Origin: Marinosulfonomonas sp.
GTDB taxonomy: Bacteria; Pseudomonadota; Alphaproteobacteria; Rhodobacterales; Rhodobacteraceae
Direction of reading: 5' to 3'
Length of the DNA stretch: 8,973 bases
Assembly: GCA_015494385.1 (NCBI GenBank)
Contig: WGBJ01000297.1
Coordinates: 1-8,973 of the forward strand
Shown: piece after piece, positions 1 to 6,130 of the stretch
Position numbering within the stretch: the first letter of the stretch is position 1
Layout of the letters: each line of letters starts with the position of its first letter
Notes under the pieces: model-generated
What the model saw: the letters and a program-made list of their open reading frames with translations, nothing else
What the model was told of the DNA's origin: nothing
The model's database searches: none
Made by a program: the position numbers and the translations under genes

Positions 1-1
1 C

Positions 2-454
2 CGTGATACCTATGCCCAGCCGTTCACCGATATTCCGCAGTTGTGGCAATATTTGCAGGATACCTCAGGCAACCTGATGGCGATTGCCGCCCGTTTGCTG
101 GGGGTCGGGGATGACCGGATCAAAGCCGCGCGGGACTACGGCACGGCGGCGGGGTTGGCAAATTACCTGTTGGCGGTGCCCGAGTTGAAAGCACGTGGAC
201 GGGTGCCTTTGCCGGACGAGAGCGATGAGGCGATCCGGAGTATGGCACGTGAGGCTTTGGACAGGTTGGAACAGAGCCGCAAATCACAAGCCCTGAAACC
301 GGCCTTGCCTGCGTTGCTAACGGCCTGTCAGGCGCGACCGACCCTGAAGATGGCGGCGAAATATCCGGCCAAGGTTGGGGCAGGGCAACTGCAACGATCA
401 GAGTTCCGCCGCAAGGGGCGGCTGTTGCTCAATTCCATGCTGGGGCGTTGGTAG
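2..454 (+). CDS. squalene/phytoene synthase family protein, NDUFAF6-like (3' part)
   Basis: This is the 3' end of a gene that begins left of the window; 150 codons are visible, reading from base 2 to the TAG at 452-454. The opening residues (RDTYAQPFTDIPQLWQYLQD) and the following TSGNLMAIAARLLG match the middle of the trans-isoprenyl diphosphate synthase fold (squalene/phytoene synthase family). The segment GLANYLLAVPELKARGRVPLP lies where true phytoene or squalene synthases carry their second Asp-rich motif (DxxxD just before the arginine-rich stretch). Here no DxxxD is present, which is the pattern of the non-catalytic NDUFAF6-like branch linked in mitochondria to respiratory complex I assembly. 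That role is an inference by family. The first Asp-rich motif lies outside the window. The TTG at 41 is an internal codon, not a start. The gene converges on the next one with 4 bp between stops. Confidence 0.8.
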   Translation, partial: RDTYAQPFTDIPQLWQYLQDTSGNLMAIAARLLGVGDDRIKAARDYGTAAGLANYLLAVPELKARGRVPLPDESDEAIRSMAREALDRLEQSRKSQALKPALPALLTACQARPTLKMAAKYPAKVGAGQLQRSEFRRKGRLLLNSMLGRW

Positions 455-458
455 GCGC

Positions 459-1172
459 TTAGTGAAGGGTTTTCAACGCGGCCAGATCACCGGCCCAGAA
501 CCGGCCAATATCCTTTTGTGCCCGTTTCAGCCGCTTTGCACTGCGCAAGGATAAAAACGACAAGGCTTGTGCGGTCGGGGTATTGGTCAATTCCAGAAAC
601 ACCGCCAGCGCAAAGGCACGACTGGGCTGGGTCATATATCCGGCCCAGCCTGCAACCTCGGCCGCCTCTAGCTGAAACAGGCCAAAGCCGTGGGTGATAC
701 AATGCAGATCGGTTGACAGTTCATGGGCCATATCGCCGCCGGGTATTTCGTCAACCACATTGGACAGATGGGCGTGCATCAGTTCATGGGTCAGGGTGCT
801 GATAAACAAAACCGGTTGACGCATCAGGCGGGGGTCATAGGTGATCAGCGGGTCATCTGCATCATGCCAGTATTCTCCGCCCACATCGCTAAGTTTGCCG
901 TATTCATGGGATATTTCGTCGGGAAGAACGGGCAGGGGTTCAATGCGGATATTTGGGTTTTCCATCCCCAGCAGGTCCATAATGGCCGCGCCGATTGCCG
1001 CTGCGGTCTTTACATCCTCGCCCTTTGGCACATCGAAAAAATCGCGGGTGGGGCGGACCAAAGGCGTGGTATTGCGCCAAGTCTGCGATCCCTTGCGTTG
1101 CATCACCCACTCAAAGTTGTCCAGAATCCAGTCCCCCAGCTCAGTGCTTATCTGGGGTTTACTGTGGAACAT
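459..1172 (-). CDS. unassigned protein with HExxH zinc-metallopeptidase-like motif
   Basis: This encodes a 237-residue soluble protein that I do not recognise as a named family. It has no evident signal peptide or membrane segment. Its most telling feature is THELMHAHL at residues 128-136, an HExxH zinc-binding motif (129-133). This is followed 18 residues later by AHELSTDLHCITHG (149-162), in which Glu151 is in a plausible place for the third zinc ligand of a gluzincin-type site. This suggests a zinc-dependent peptidase or a protein with that fold; activity and substrate are unknown. The ATG at 1172 is preceded on the minus strand by an AGGA about 8 bases upstream, which supports the start. 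Only 4 bp separate it from the stop of the MFS transporter upstream, so the two are almost certainly co-transcribed. Confidence 0.75.
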   Translation of the reverse strand: MFHSKPQISTELGDWILDNFEWVMQRKGSQTWRNTTPLVRPTRDFFDVPKGEDVKTAAAIGAAIMDLLGMENPNIRIEPLPVLPDEISHEYGKLSDVGGEYWHDADDPLITYDPRLMRQPVLFISTLTHELMHAHLSNVVDEIPGGDMAHELSTDLHCITHGFGLFQLEAAEVAGWAGYMTQPSRAFALAVFLELTNTPTAQALSFLSLRSAKRLKRAQKDIGRFWAGDLAALKTLH

Positions 1173-1176
1173 TTAC

Positions 1177-2385
1177 TTAATCCTGTTGCGGCCTTAGCAC
1201 CAGCCAGATCAGCGCGCCACCGGCCAGCGTCAGGAACGGGATCATGGCCATGTTCACGGCCTGCCAACCCGCCTGTGCATCCCCGCCCGAGCAGTTCATC
1301 AACCCGCCCGAGGCCAGCGAGGCCAGCGTCACACCGCCAAACACCAGCATGTCGTTCAGCCCCTGAATACGTCCGCGCTCTTCGGGTTCATAGGACGCGG
1401 CCAGCATGGATGTCGCGCCGATATAGCCAAAGTTCCAGCCAACCCCCAGCAGGATCAGTGCGATAAAGAACTGGTCCAGCTCGACCCCCGTCAGCGCCAC
1501 CAGTCCGGCCGAAGCCAGAATGGCCAGCCCGATCGAGATTATTTTAACAGGGCCGTAACGGGCAATCAGATGGCCGGTGAAAAACGACGGGATATACATG
1601 GCCAGAACGTGCGAGGAAACGATATCGGCGGCGGTGTTGCGCTCGTATCCGCAGCCGACAACGGCCAGCGGGGTGGATGTCATTACCAGATTCATCAGCG
1701 CGTAGGACACCATCGCACAGATAATCGCGACGGCGATTACGGGGGTTTTCAGCAGCTCCATTCGGCTACGCCCCTGTGGGGCGCCTTCGGCTGGTGCGGG
1801 TGGTGTCGGGATGTCCAGAAACAGGAACATCAGTGACCCGACAAGGTTGATCGCAATCACGGTCAGATAGCTGCCCAGAAACGGGATCACCATTGCGTCC
1901 GCCGTCAGTTTCACCAGTTGCGGCCCGATCACAGCGGCGGCCAGCCCGCCGGCCAGCACATAGGAAATGGCCTTGGGGCGGAAATCCTCGGTCGAGGTAT
2001 CGGCGGCGGCAAAACGGTAAAACCCCTGACCCGACATATAAACACCGGTGAACAGGGATCCCATGATGAACACCGGAAACGAGTGGATATACAGACCGTA
2101 AGCACTGATAGATGCGCCGAGGGCGCCAAAAGCCGTGCCCAGCATGAATCCCGCCCGGCGGCCGTATTTCTGCATAAACGCCGACAGGGGCGTTGCCGCA
2201 ATTACAGACCCCAGAATGATCACTGAAATCGGCAGGGTGGCAAAGCACGGGTTGCTGGCAAGGCTAAGGCCAGCCAAACCGCCCAGAATAAAAATGATCG
2301 GCATTTGCGCGCCCAAAAGGGCCTGCGCCATCACCAGAATGGCCACATTGCGTTTGGCGGTCGATATGGAAACGTCAGCAATCAT
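1177..2385 (-). CDS. MFS transporter
   Basis: This encodes a 402-residue polytopic inner-membrane protein with two sets of hydrophobic helices separated by a hydrophilic Pro/Ala/Arg-rich linker at about 190-211, the usual 6+6 plan of the major facilitator superfamily. Between helices 2 and 3 there is a degenerate MFS motif A (AFMQKYGRRAG, 69-79). A matching loop in the second half reads TGHLIARYGPVK (270-281), and EPEERGRIQGLND (333-345) follows helix 10. The substrate cannot be read from the sequence; a drug- or metabolite-efflux type is as likely as uptake. The ATG at 2385 has an AGGGATGGG stretch just upstream. It lies 77 bp downstream of cobB on the same strand and 4 bp upstream of the HExxH gene. 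The neighbourhood of cobA-cobB raises a corrinoid- or precursor-related role, but nothing in the protein shows it. Confidence 0.88.
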   Translation of the reverse strand: MIADVSISTAKRNVAILVMAQALLGAQMPIIFILGGLAGLSLASNPCFATLPISVIILGSVIAATPLSAFMQKYGRRAGFMLGTAFGALGASISAYGLYIHSFPVFIMGSLFTGVYMSGQGFYRFAAADTSTEDFRPKAISYVLAGGLAAAVIGPQLVKLTADAMVIPFLGSYLTVIAINLVGSLMFLFLDIPTPPAPAEGAPQGRSRMELLKTPVIAVAIICAMVSYALMNLVMTSTPLAVVGCGYERNTAADIVSSHVLAMYIPSFFTGHLIARYGPVKIISIGLAILASAGLVALTGVELDQFFIALILLGVGWNFGYIGATSMLAASYEPEERGRIQGLNDMLVFGGVTLASLASGGLMNCSGGDAQAGWQAVNMAMIPFLTLAGGALIWLVLRPQQD

Positions 2386-2462
2386 GTCCCATCCCTAGCG
2401 GGGAAGGCGGCGCAGGAAAAGCCCCGAAATTGTATCGCTACAGGGTTCAAGGCGAATTGCCA

Positions 2463-3734
2463 CTATTGCTTTTCGATCAGATGGATGAAGGATCCGCTGA
2501 CATTGTCGTGGATCAGGCCCATTGGACCCAGATCCTTGCCCTCGGCGTCTTCTGCCATGAACAGGGGCGGGCCTTCGGCCTGTATCGTGCTGGCATAGTG
2601 GAATTCATGGGCCGCGAACAGACCGGTAAACGGCCCTTCGGTGGCGGCCACGTTACGATAGCCAAGGTGCAGTTTGCGTTTGGCAAAGGATGTTTCCAAC
2701 GGCAACAGGCCCAGCATTTCATGGCGGGTGCCATCGGCATCGGTCAGCCCGTTGCCAAGGGTCATATAGCCGCCGCATTCGCCATAGATCAGCGTGCCGT
2801 TCACCTGCGCCAGCTGCATCGAGGTGCGAAACGCGGTGGCTGCGGCCAGTTGGCCCGCATGCAATTCGGGATAGCCGCCGGGCAGAAAGATCATATCGGC
2901 CTTGGGCGCGGGCTCATCCGCCAAGGGCGAGAAGAATTGCAGTTGCGCCCCGTTTTCCCGCCAGTCCTTAAGGATATGCGGATAGGCAAAAGCAAAGGCG
3001 CGGTCCTGCGCAATGGCGATGTTTTGGGCCGGTGGTTTCAGGCGCTTTGGCGGCGTGGCTTTGGGCAGGGGGGCGGCCAGTTTCACTAGGGCATCCAGAT
3101 CCAGCGCCTTTTCCACGGCTTGGGCGGCGCGGTCCAGATAGGCCTTTAGATCGGGATGCTCGCCAGCCTGCACCAGCCCCAGATGGCGCGAGGGATGCTC
3201 CAGCCCGCTTTGGCGGTACAGCTCGCCCAGAACGGGGATGCCCAGCGGGGCAAGGGCACGGGCCAGCATGGATTCATGGCGCGGCGAGCCGACGTTGTTC
3301 AGGATGATGCCAGCAATCCGCACGTCTTTGTCATGGCCCGCAAATCCGGCCACCAGCGGGGCGACCGATTGCGCGGTTCTGGCGGCATCCACGATCAACA
3401 CCACGGGCAGATCCAGCAGACGGGCCAGATCGGCGGTGGCCCCTTTGCCAACCGGCGGAGCGCCGTCAAACAGGCCCATTGCGCCCTCGATCATCAGCAG
3501 CCCGTCGCCAGCGGCCAACGCGCGGATACGCTCGGGTGTCATCGCCCAGGCGTCCAGATTGGGGCAGGGCGCGTTGCAAGCGGCCTCGTGAAAGCGCGGG
3601 TCAATGTAATCGGGGCCGGATTTCGCGCCACGCACCTTGACCCCGCGTTTGGCCAAGGCCCGCAGGATTCCCAGCGTGATGGTGGTTTTGCCAGCGCCCG
3701 AACCCGGGGCGGACAGGATCAGGCCATTACCCAT
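2463..3734 (-). CDS. cobB: cobyrinate a,c-diamide synthase (CobB/CbiA)
   Basis: This enzyme uses ATP and glutamine to amidate the a and c carboxylates of cobyrinic acid (CbiA) or hydrogenobyrinic acid (CobB) in the cytoplasm. From the ATG at 3734 the product is 423 residues, close to the family's usual size. The N-terminal half is an ATPase of the dethiobiotin-synthetase type: P-loop PGSGAGKTT (10-18), KSGPDYIDPRFH (38-49) and IEGAMGLFDG (82-91). The C-terminal half is a class I (triad) glutamine amidotransferase: FLPGGYPELH (283-292), YGECGGYM with nucleophile Cys320, HLGYR (356-360) and a terminal GSFIHL with the likely catalytic His418. A TTG 33 bases upstream would extend the frame, but the ATG at 3734 has GGAG about 8 bases before it and gives the normal family N-terminus. 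It overlaps the end of cobA by 8 bp, which indicates translational coupling. Confidence 0.95.
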   Translation of the reverse strand: MGNGLILSAPGSGAGKTTITLGILRALAKRGVKVRGAKSGPDYIDPRFHEAACNAPCPNLDAWAMTPERIRALAAGDGLLMIEGAMGLFDGAPPVGKGATADLARLLDLPVVLIVDAARTAQSVAPLVAGFAGHDKDVRIAGIILNNVGSPRHESMLARALAPLGIPVLGELYRQSGLEHPSRHLGLVQAGEHPDLKAYLDRAAQAVEKALDLDALVKLAAPLPKATPPKRLKPPAQNIAIAQDRAFAFAYPHILKDWRENGAQLQFFSPLADEPAPKADMIFLPGGYPELHAGQLAAATAFRTSMQLAQVNGTLIYGECGGYMTLGNGLTDADGTRHEMLGLLPLETSFAKRKLHLGYRNVAATEGPFTGLFAAHEFHYASTIQAEGPPLFMAEDAEGKDLGPMGLIHDNVSGSFIHLIEKQ

Positions 3735-4473
3735 TGGTGTTCTCCAGAATATCCACGGTGCCGCCAATGCAGATCACGGCGGGGGGTGACATGGGGTGGG
3801 CGGCCAGATCATCGGTGATGCGGCCTAGTGTGGTTTGCAATGTCTTTTGTGTCGGCTGGCTGGCGTCCGTGACAATCGCGACCGGTTCATCCGCACCGCG
3901 CCCCGCCGTGATCAGGATTTGCGCAATATCGCCAATCCGTTTCAGCCCCATATAGATCACGATTACCGGTGCCGCGCGGGCAATCGCAGCCCAGTCGGTG
4001 GCCAGATCATGGCCGGTGGCAAAGATCACCGCCTGATTGACATCGCGATGGGTGACGGGAATGCCTGCCATCGCCAGCCCGCCAATGCCGGCCGTAACGC
4101 CGGGGATAATGCGGTAGGGGATGTTGGCGGCGGCCAGCACTTGGGCCTCTTCCCCGCCGCGCCCGAACATAAAGGGATCGCCCCCCTTTAGCCGCAACAC
4201 CCGCTTGCCCGCCTGCGCCAGGTCCACCAGAGTTTGCGAGATCTGCGCCTGCGTGGCCGACTGCCCGCCGCGTTTGCCAACGTAAACCCGTTCAGCCGCC
4301 GGATTGCCCAGCGCCAGAATATCCGCCCCGATCAGCGCATCATGCACGATCACATCGGCCTGTTTCAGCGCGTTTACGGCGTGCAGCGTCAACAGGCCTG
4401 CATCACCGGGACCGGCACCGCACAGCCAGACATGACCGGCGGGGAAATCGGGAAGGGGAATAGATTCGCTCAT
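3727..4473 (-). CDS. cobA: uroporphyrinogen-III C-methyltransferase (SUMT)
   Basis: CobA transfers two methyl groups from S-adenosylmethionine to C-2 and C-7 of uroporphyrinogen III, giving precorrin-2, the branch point to cobalamin and sirohaem. The 248-residue length fits the single-domain SUMT form; there is no CysG-type dehydrogenase/ferrochelatase domain. Family motifs are in order: VWLCGAGPGD (15-24), VLRLKGGDPFMFGRGGEE (92-109), IPGVTAG (123-129), PVTHR (139-143) and VIYMG (172-176). It lies 38 bp downstream of a membrane-protein gene on the same strand and overlaps cobB. No Shine-Dalgarno sequence is visible before the ATG at 4473; instead a 6-bp inverted repeat (4477-4495) ends 3 bases from it. 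The assignment is secure; the choice of cobalamin rather than sirohaem as its main job rests on the overlap with cobB. Confidence 0.95.
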   Translation of the reverse strand: MSESIPLPDFPAGHVWLCGAGPGDAGLLTLHAVNALKQADVIVHDALIGADILALGNPAAERVYVGKRGGQSATQAQISQTLVDLAQAGKRVLRLKGGDPFMFGRGGEEAQVLAAANIPYRIIPGVTAGIGGLAMAGIPVTHRDVNQAVIFATGHDLATDWAAIARAAPVIVIYMGLKRIGDIAQILITAGRGADEPVAIVTDASQPTQKTLQTTLGRITDDLAAHPMSPPAVICIGGTVDILENTNG

Positions 4474-4476
4474 GGG

Positions 4477-4495
4477 TCTGTTATGGCGAAACAGA
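4477..4495 (-). promoter_or_regulatory. inverted repeat just before the cobA start
   Basis: TCTGTT at 4477-4482 pairs perfectly with AACAGA at 4490-4495 around a 7-base loop. In the cobA transcript this hairpin would end 3 bases before the ATG at 4473, where a ribosome binding site would normally lie, and none is visible. It could be a small translational control hairpin or an operator in the 38-bp gap; a 6-bp stem is also within what chance allows. Confidence 0.25.
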
Positions 4496-4511
4496 TGCGG
4501 GGCGGGAAGGG

Positions 4512-5189
4512 TTAACGGTGGAAAAGGAAGAAAACGGCAAAGGCAAGGGCGGCGATGGCCAGCAGTAAAACAGGCTTGTTAGGGGCCGATATACCTGCAA
4601 TCCGTTTCACTGAATTCTGACCGCCAGTGATTAACAGGACTGCAGATAACAGAAGCATGTTCTGGTCGCTTCTGTCCGATAGATGTTTGGCGGAAACAAA
4701 ATCGGTCGACAACAGGATATAAGTTGCCACTACTATAAACAATGGAGCGAAATACATGGAAAACCAGTCTGCGCGCAACTTGTTCCTGTCGTAATCCTGC
4801 AAAACATAATCAGGGGGTTGCGGGCTGCGTATTGCGGCCATCACTCCGAAAACAATCGCAGCCAGCAGCACCGCCAGCTTGATATTGACAGATGCCGTTT
4901 GAACATAGGGAAATCCTGCAGCCGCAACCAGCAGAACCACCAGAAACCCGTGATAAATCCCATAGACGACCCTGCGCCAGCGATTGTTGGGGGCCAGAGC
5001 CAAAGCAACCGAGAGCGGCTCAAAAGCGGAGGGCATAATCGCGACAATCGCAGCGCAGTAAACCATCCTGAACCACAGGGCATCGGTTCCGGTAACGAGT
5101 GTGGCGACAACCCAGACTAAAGCCGCCATCATCAAGGCCAGCGCAAGGGTGACGGGGACGGGTTGGCGATAACGGAGAAGATCAGTCAT
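4512..5189 (-). CDS. polytopic membrane protein of unknown function, paralogue of the upstream gene
   Basis: This encodes a 225-residue protein with six or seven hydrophobic segments (about 11-33, 41-64, 75-96, 102-121, 144-161, 177-189 and 206-223) and no recognisable domain. It is clearly a paralogue of the gene immediately upstream (5204-5920). The two align without a gap over residues 1-100 with about 40 identities counted by hand, sharing YRQP (7-10), VWV (25-27), GTD (34-36), LWFR (38-41), Pro53, Glu57, Arg70, a V-x-YG (74-77), Y-x-Q-x-AS (95-100) and a later WF-x-MY. The shared charged residues next to membrane segments suggest a conserved function, but which one is not known. The ATG at 5189 directly follows a run of eight C (on the coding strand), with AAGG about 11 bases away as a poor ribosome site. 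It could be translated through coupling, since only 14 bp separate the two genes. Confidence 0.78.
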   Translation of the reverse strand: MTDLLRYRQPVPVTLALALMMAALVWVVATLVTGTDALWFRMVYCAAIVAIMPSAFEPLSVALALAPNNRWRRVVYGIYHGFLVVLLVAAAGFPYVQTASVNIKLAVLLAAIVFGVMAAIRSPQPPDYVLQDYDRNKLRADWFSMYFAPLFIVVATYILLSTDFVSAKHLSDRSDQNMLLLSAVLLITGGQNSVKRIAGISAPNKPVLLLAIAALAFAVFFLFHR

Positions 5190-5197
5190 GGGGGGGG
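5190..5197. repeat. 8-base G/C homopolymer between the paralogues
   Basis: Eight G on the + strand (C on the coding strand) lie in the 14-bp gap and touch the ATG of the 4512-5189 gene. Slippage here would change the distance between the AAGG ribosome site and the start codon without altering the protein. Confidence 0.6.
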
Positions 5198-5203
5198 CGG
5201 CCT

Positions 5204-5920
5204 TTACTGGAGCTGAAGGATAGAATTAGCAAATATGATTGGCGCGGCAATAAGCACGGGGATCTCCTTGTCCCGGATTGAATATTTACCCCTATAATAA
5301 ACCTTGTCCTTTGGGTGTGTGGCAAGCCGCGGGAATTGCCATGTTAAAAATGTCAGCAGAAGAAGCGAAAGATCAGGGAATTCGATGTTCCTTGTTGCCG
5401 ACGCATCAGCCAAGGTTGGTGGTATCAGTGTAATAAAAACCTCTAAAAACAAGTAAAGCGGAAGGATGTAGTACATCAAGAACCAAACAACCCCGCTTAG
5501 GTCCGCGTTTTTAACAGGTTTATAGGATTTGACCGTTTCCGCAGGGATGTCCGGTGTTTTGCGACCTTCGTAAATCCCGATACCCAGTGCAACAGCCACC
5601 AGCAGAAGTTTGCTGAAAGTCGAGGCATACTGGATATAGCCAAAGAAAGCGATGATCGGGAAAAGGCAAGATATATAAGCCGTTACGGCCCCGTATAACA
5701 CTCGCAAGTTGCGGTCATCGGGGGAATTGATAATGGCTGCGGCACCAGACTCGAGGGCGGCGGGTGTAAGCAAAACGAGCGCAAACACATTGGTTACCCG
5801 AAACCACAGGTAATCGGTTCCGATGATGTAATTGGCCAGAACCCAGACGATAAAGGCGGCAATGCCGGCCGTAAATATGGTGGTCGGCAGGGGTTGGCGA
5901 TACTGGATAAGGGTTGGCAT
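5204..5920 (-). CDS. polytopic membrane protein of unknown function, first of a tandem pair
   Basis: This encodes a 238-residue protein with several hydrophobic segments (about 11-33, 41-63, 75-96, 103-118, 145-167, 183-196 and 218-236) and a more polar stretch rich in Lys, Arg and Tyr at about 200-219 near the C-terminus. No known domain is visible. It aligns residue for residue with the N-terminal 100 positions of its neighbour at 4512-5189. That alignment, with both proteins starting M-x-x-L and reaching YRQP at 7-10, supports the ATG at 5920 over the in-frame GTG at 5932. The GTG also falls inside the likely ribosome site GAGG, 7 bases before the ATG. It is the first gene of the minus-strand run facing the divergent gap. 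Sampled lines within it (for example 5401-5460) have about 40% G+C, against about 63% in a sampled line of cobB (3061-3120). Confidence 0.77.
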   Translation of the reverse strand: MPTLIQYRQPLPTTIFTAGIAAFIVWVLANYIIGTDYLWFRVTNVFALVLLTPAALESGAAAIINSPDDRNLRVLYGAVTAYISCLFPIIAFFGYIQYASTFSKLLLVAVALGIGIYEGRKTPDIPAETVKSYKPVKNADLSGVVWFLMYYILPLYLFLEVFITLIPPTLADASATRNIEFPDLSLLLLTFLTWQFPRLATHPKDKVYYRGKYSIRDKEIPVLIAAPIIFANSILQLQ

Positions 5921-5949
5921 CTTTTGCCTCACAAGCTTACGTTGAATAC

Positions 5950-5978
5950 AGCCTAGCCGGTAAAAAAGCCTATGGCAA
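5950..5978 (-). promoter_or_regulatory. possible sigma-70 promoter for the minus-strand run
   Basis: Read on the minus strand, TTGCCA (5973-5978) stands 17 bases before TAGGCT (5950-5955). The -35 matches the TTGACA consensus at five of six positions, but the -10 matches TATAAT at only three. The position, 30 bases before the first start codon at 5920, is suitable. This is a weak call made by eye. Confidence 0.25.
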
Positions 5979-6130
5979 CGTTACCACGACGGGATTTGCT
6001 GGCCCGATCCGGTTTTGGTAGACGCCCGAAATCTTTAAAAGATTTCGTCCTGTTTTCTTTCAAAGAAAACAATTCCTTCGCCCTTGCCGCGCAGGCTTCG
6101 GGCTTTATAGTTGCCGGTGATGAAGCATGA
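5972..6130 (+). CDS. possible 52-residue leader ORF overlapping the cbiD start (doubtful)
   Basis: An open frame runs from the ATG at 5972 to the TGA at 6128-6130 through most of the divergent gap, and overlaps the cbiD ATG at 6120 by 11 bases in another frame. Its product would start MATLPRRDLLARSG and end SGFIVAGDEA. No ribosome site is visible in front of it, it resembles nothing I know, and it crosses both palindromes at 6027-6071. Its length is within what chance permits in a stretch this size. It is recorded because the overlap with cbiD would allow translational coupling, and cbiD itself lacks a clear ribosome site. Confidence 0.15.
   Translation: MATLPRRDLLARSGFGRRPKSLKDFVLFSFKENNSFALAAQASGFIVAGDEA
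6027..6047. repeat. perfect 21-bp palindrome 1 (divergent gap)
   Basis: The left arm CGAAATCTTT (6027-6036) is the exact reverse complement of 6038-6047, around a single central A at 6037. It is the first of two equal-sized palindromes with the same CTTT-N-AAAG core and lies 73-93 bases before the cbiD start. It could bind a dimeric regulator, form an RNA hairpin, or be one half of a dispersed repeat. No T-tract follows in either direction, so a terminator is unlikely. Confidence 0.75.
6051..6071. repeat. perfect 21-bp palindrome 2 (divergent gap)
   Basis: The left arm TGTTTTCTTT (6051-6060) is the exact reverse complement of 6062-6071, around a central C at 6061. It lies 3 bp from palindrome 1, with centres 24 bp apart. 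The outer bases differ between the two palindromes but each keeps its own symmetry, as expected when the symmetry itself is selected or when both are hairpin-forming repeat units. It ends 48 bases before the cbiD start. Confidence 0.75.

Noticed and set aside
445..479. Inverted repeat GCGTTG / CAACGC across the convergent stops, as a terminator
   Set aside because: The stem is only 6 bp with a 23-base loop and has no T-tract placed after it.
723..1466. 247-codon open frame on the plus strand
   Set aside because: It lies opposite the HExxH gene and the end of the MFS gene; its product shows no protein family and turns into an Arg/Pro/Ser-rich tail.
2399..2426. CGGGG / CCCCG repeat between cobB and the MFS gene, as a cobB terminator
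   Set aside because: A 5-bp stem with an 18-base loop and no T-tract; it does not argue for a transcript end in this 77-bp gap.
2386..2462. Possible cobalamin riboswitch before the MFS gene
   Set aside because: The gap is only 77 bp, too short for the full element, and has no B12-box core.
3735..3767. Upstream TTG start for cobB, adding 11 residues
   Set aside because: The ATG at 3734 has a GGAG at the right distance and begins directly at the family's normal N-terminus; the extra residues lie deep inside cobA.
5921..5932. GTG start four codons before the ATG at 5920
   Set aside because: The GTG forms part of the GAGG ribosome site, and the paralogue aligns exactly from the ATG at 5920.
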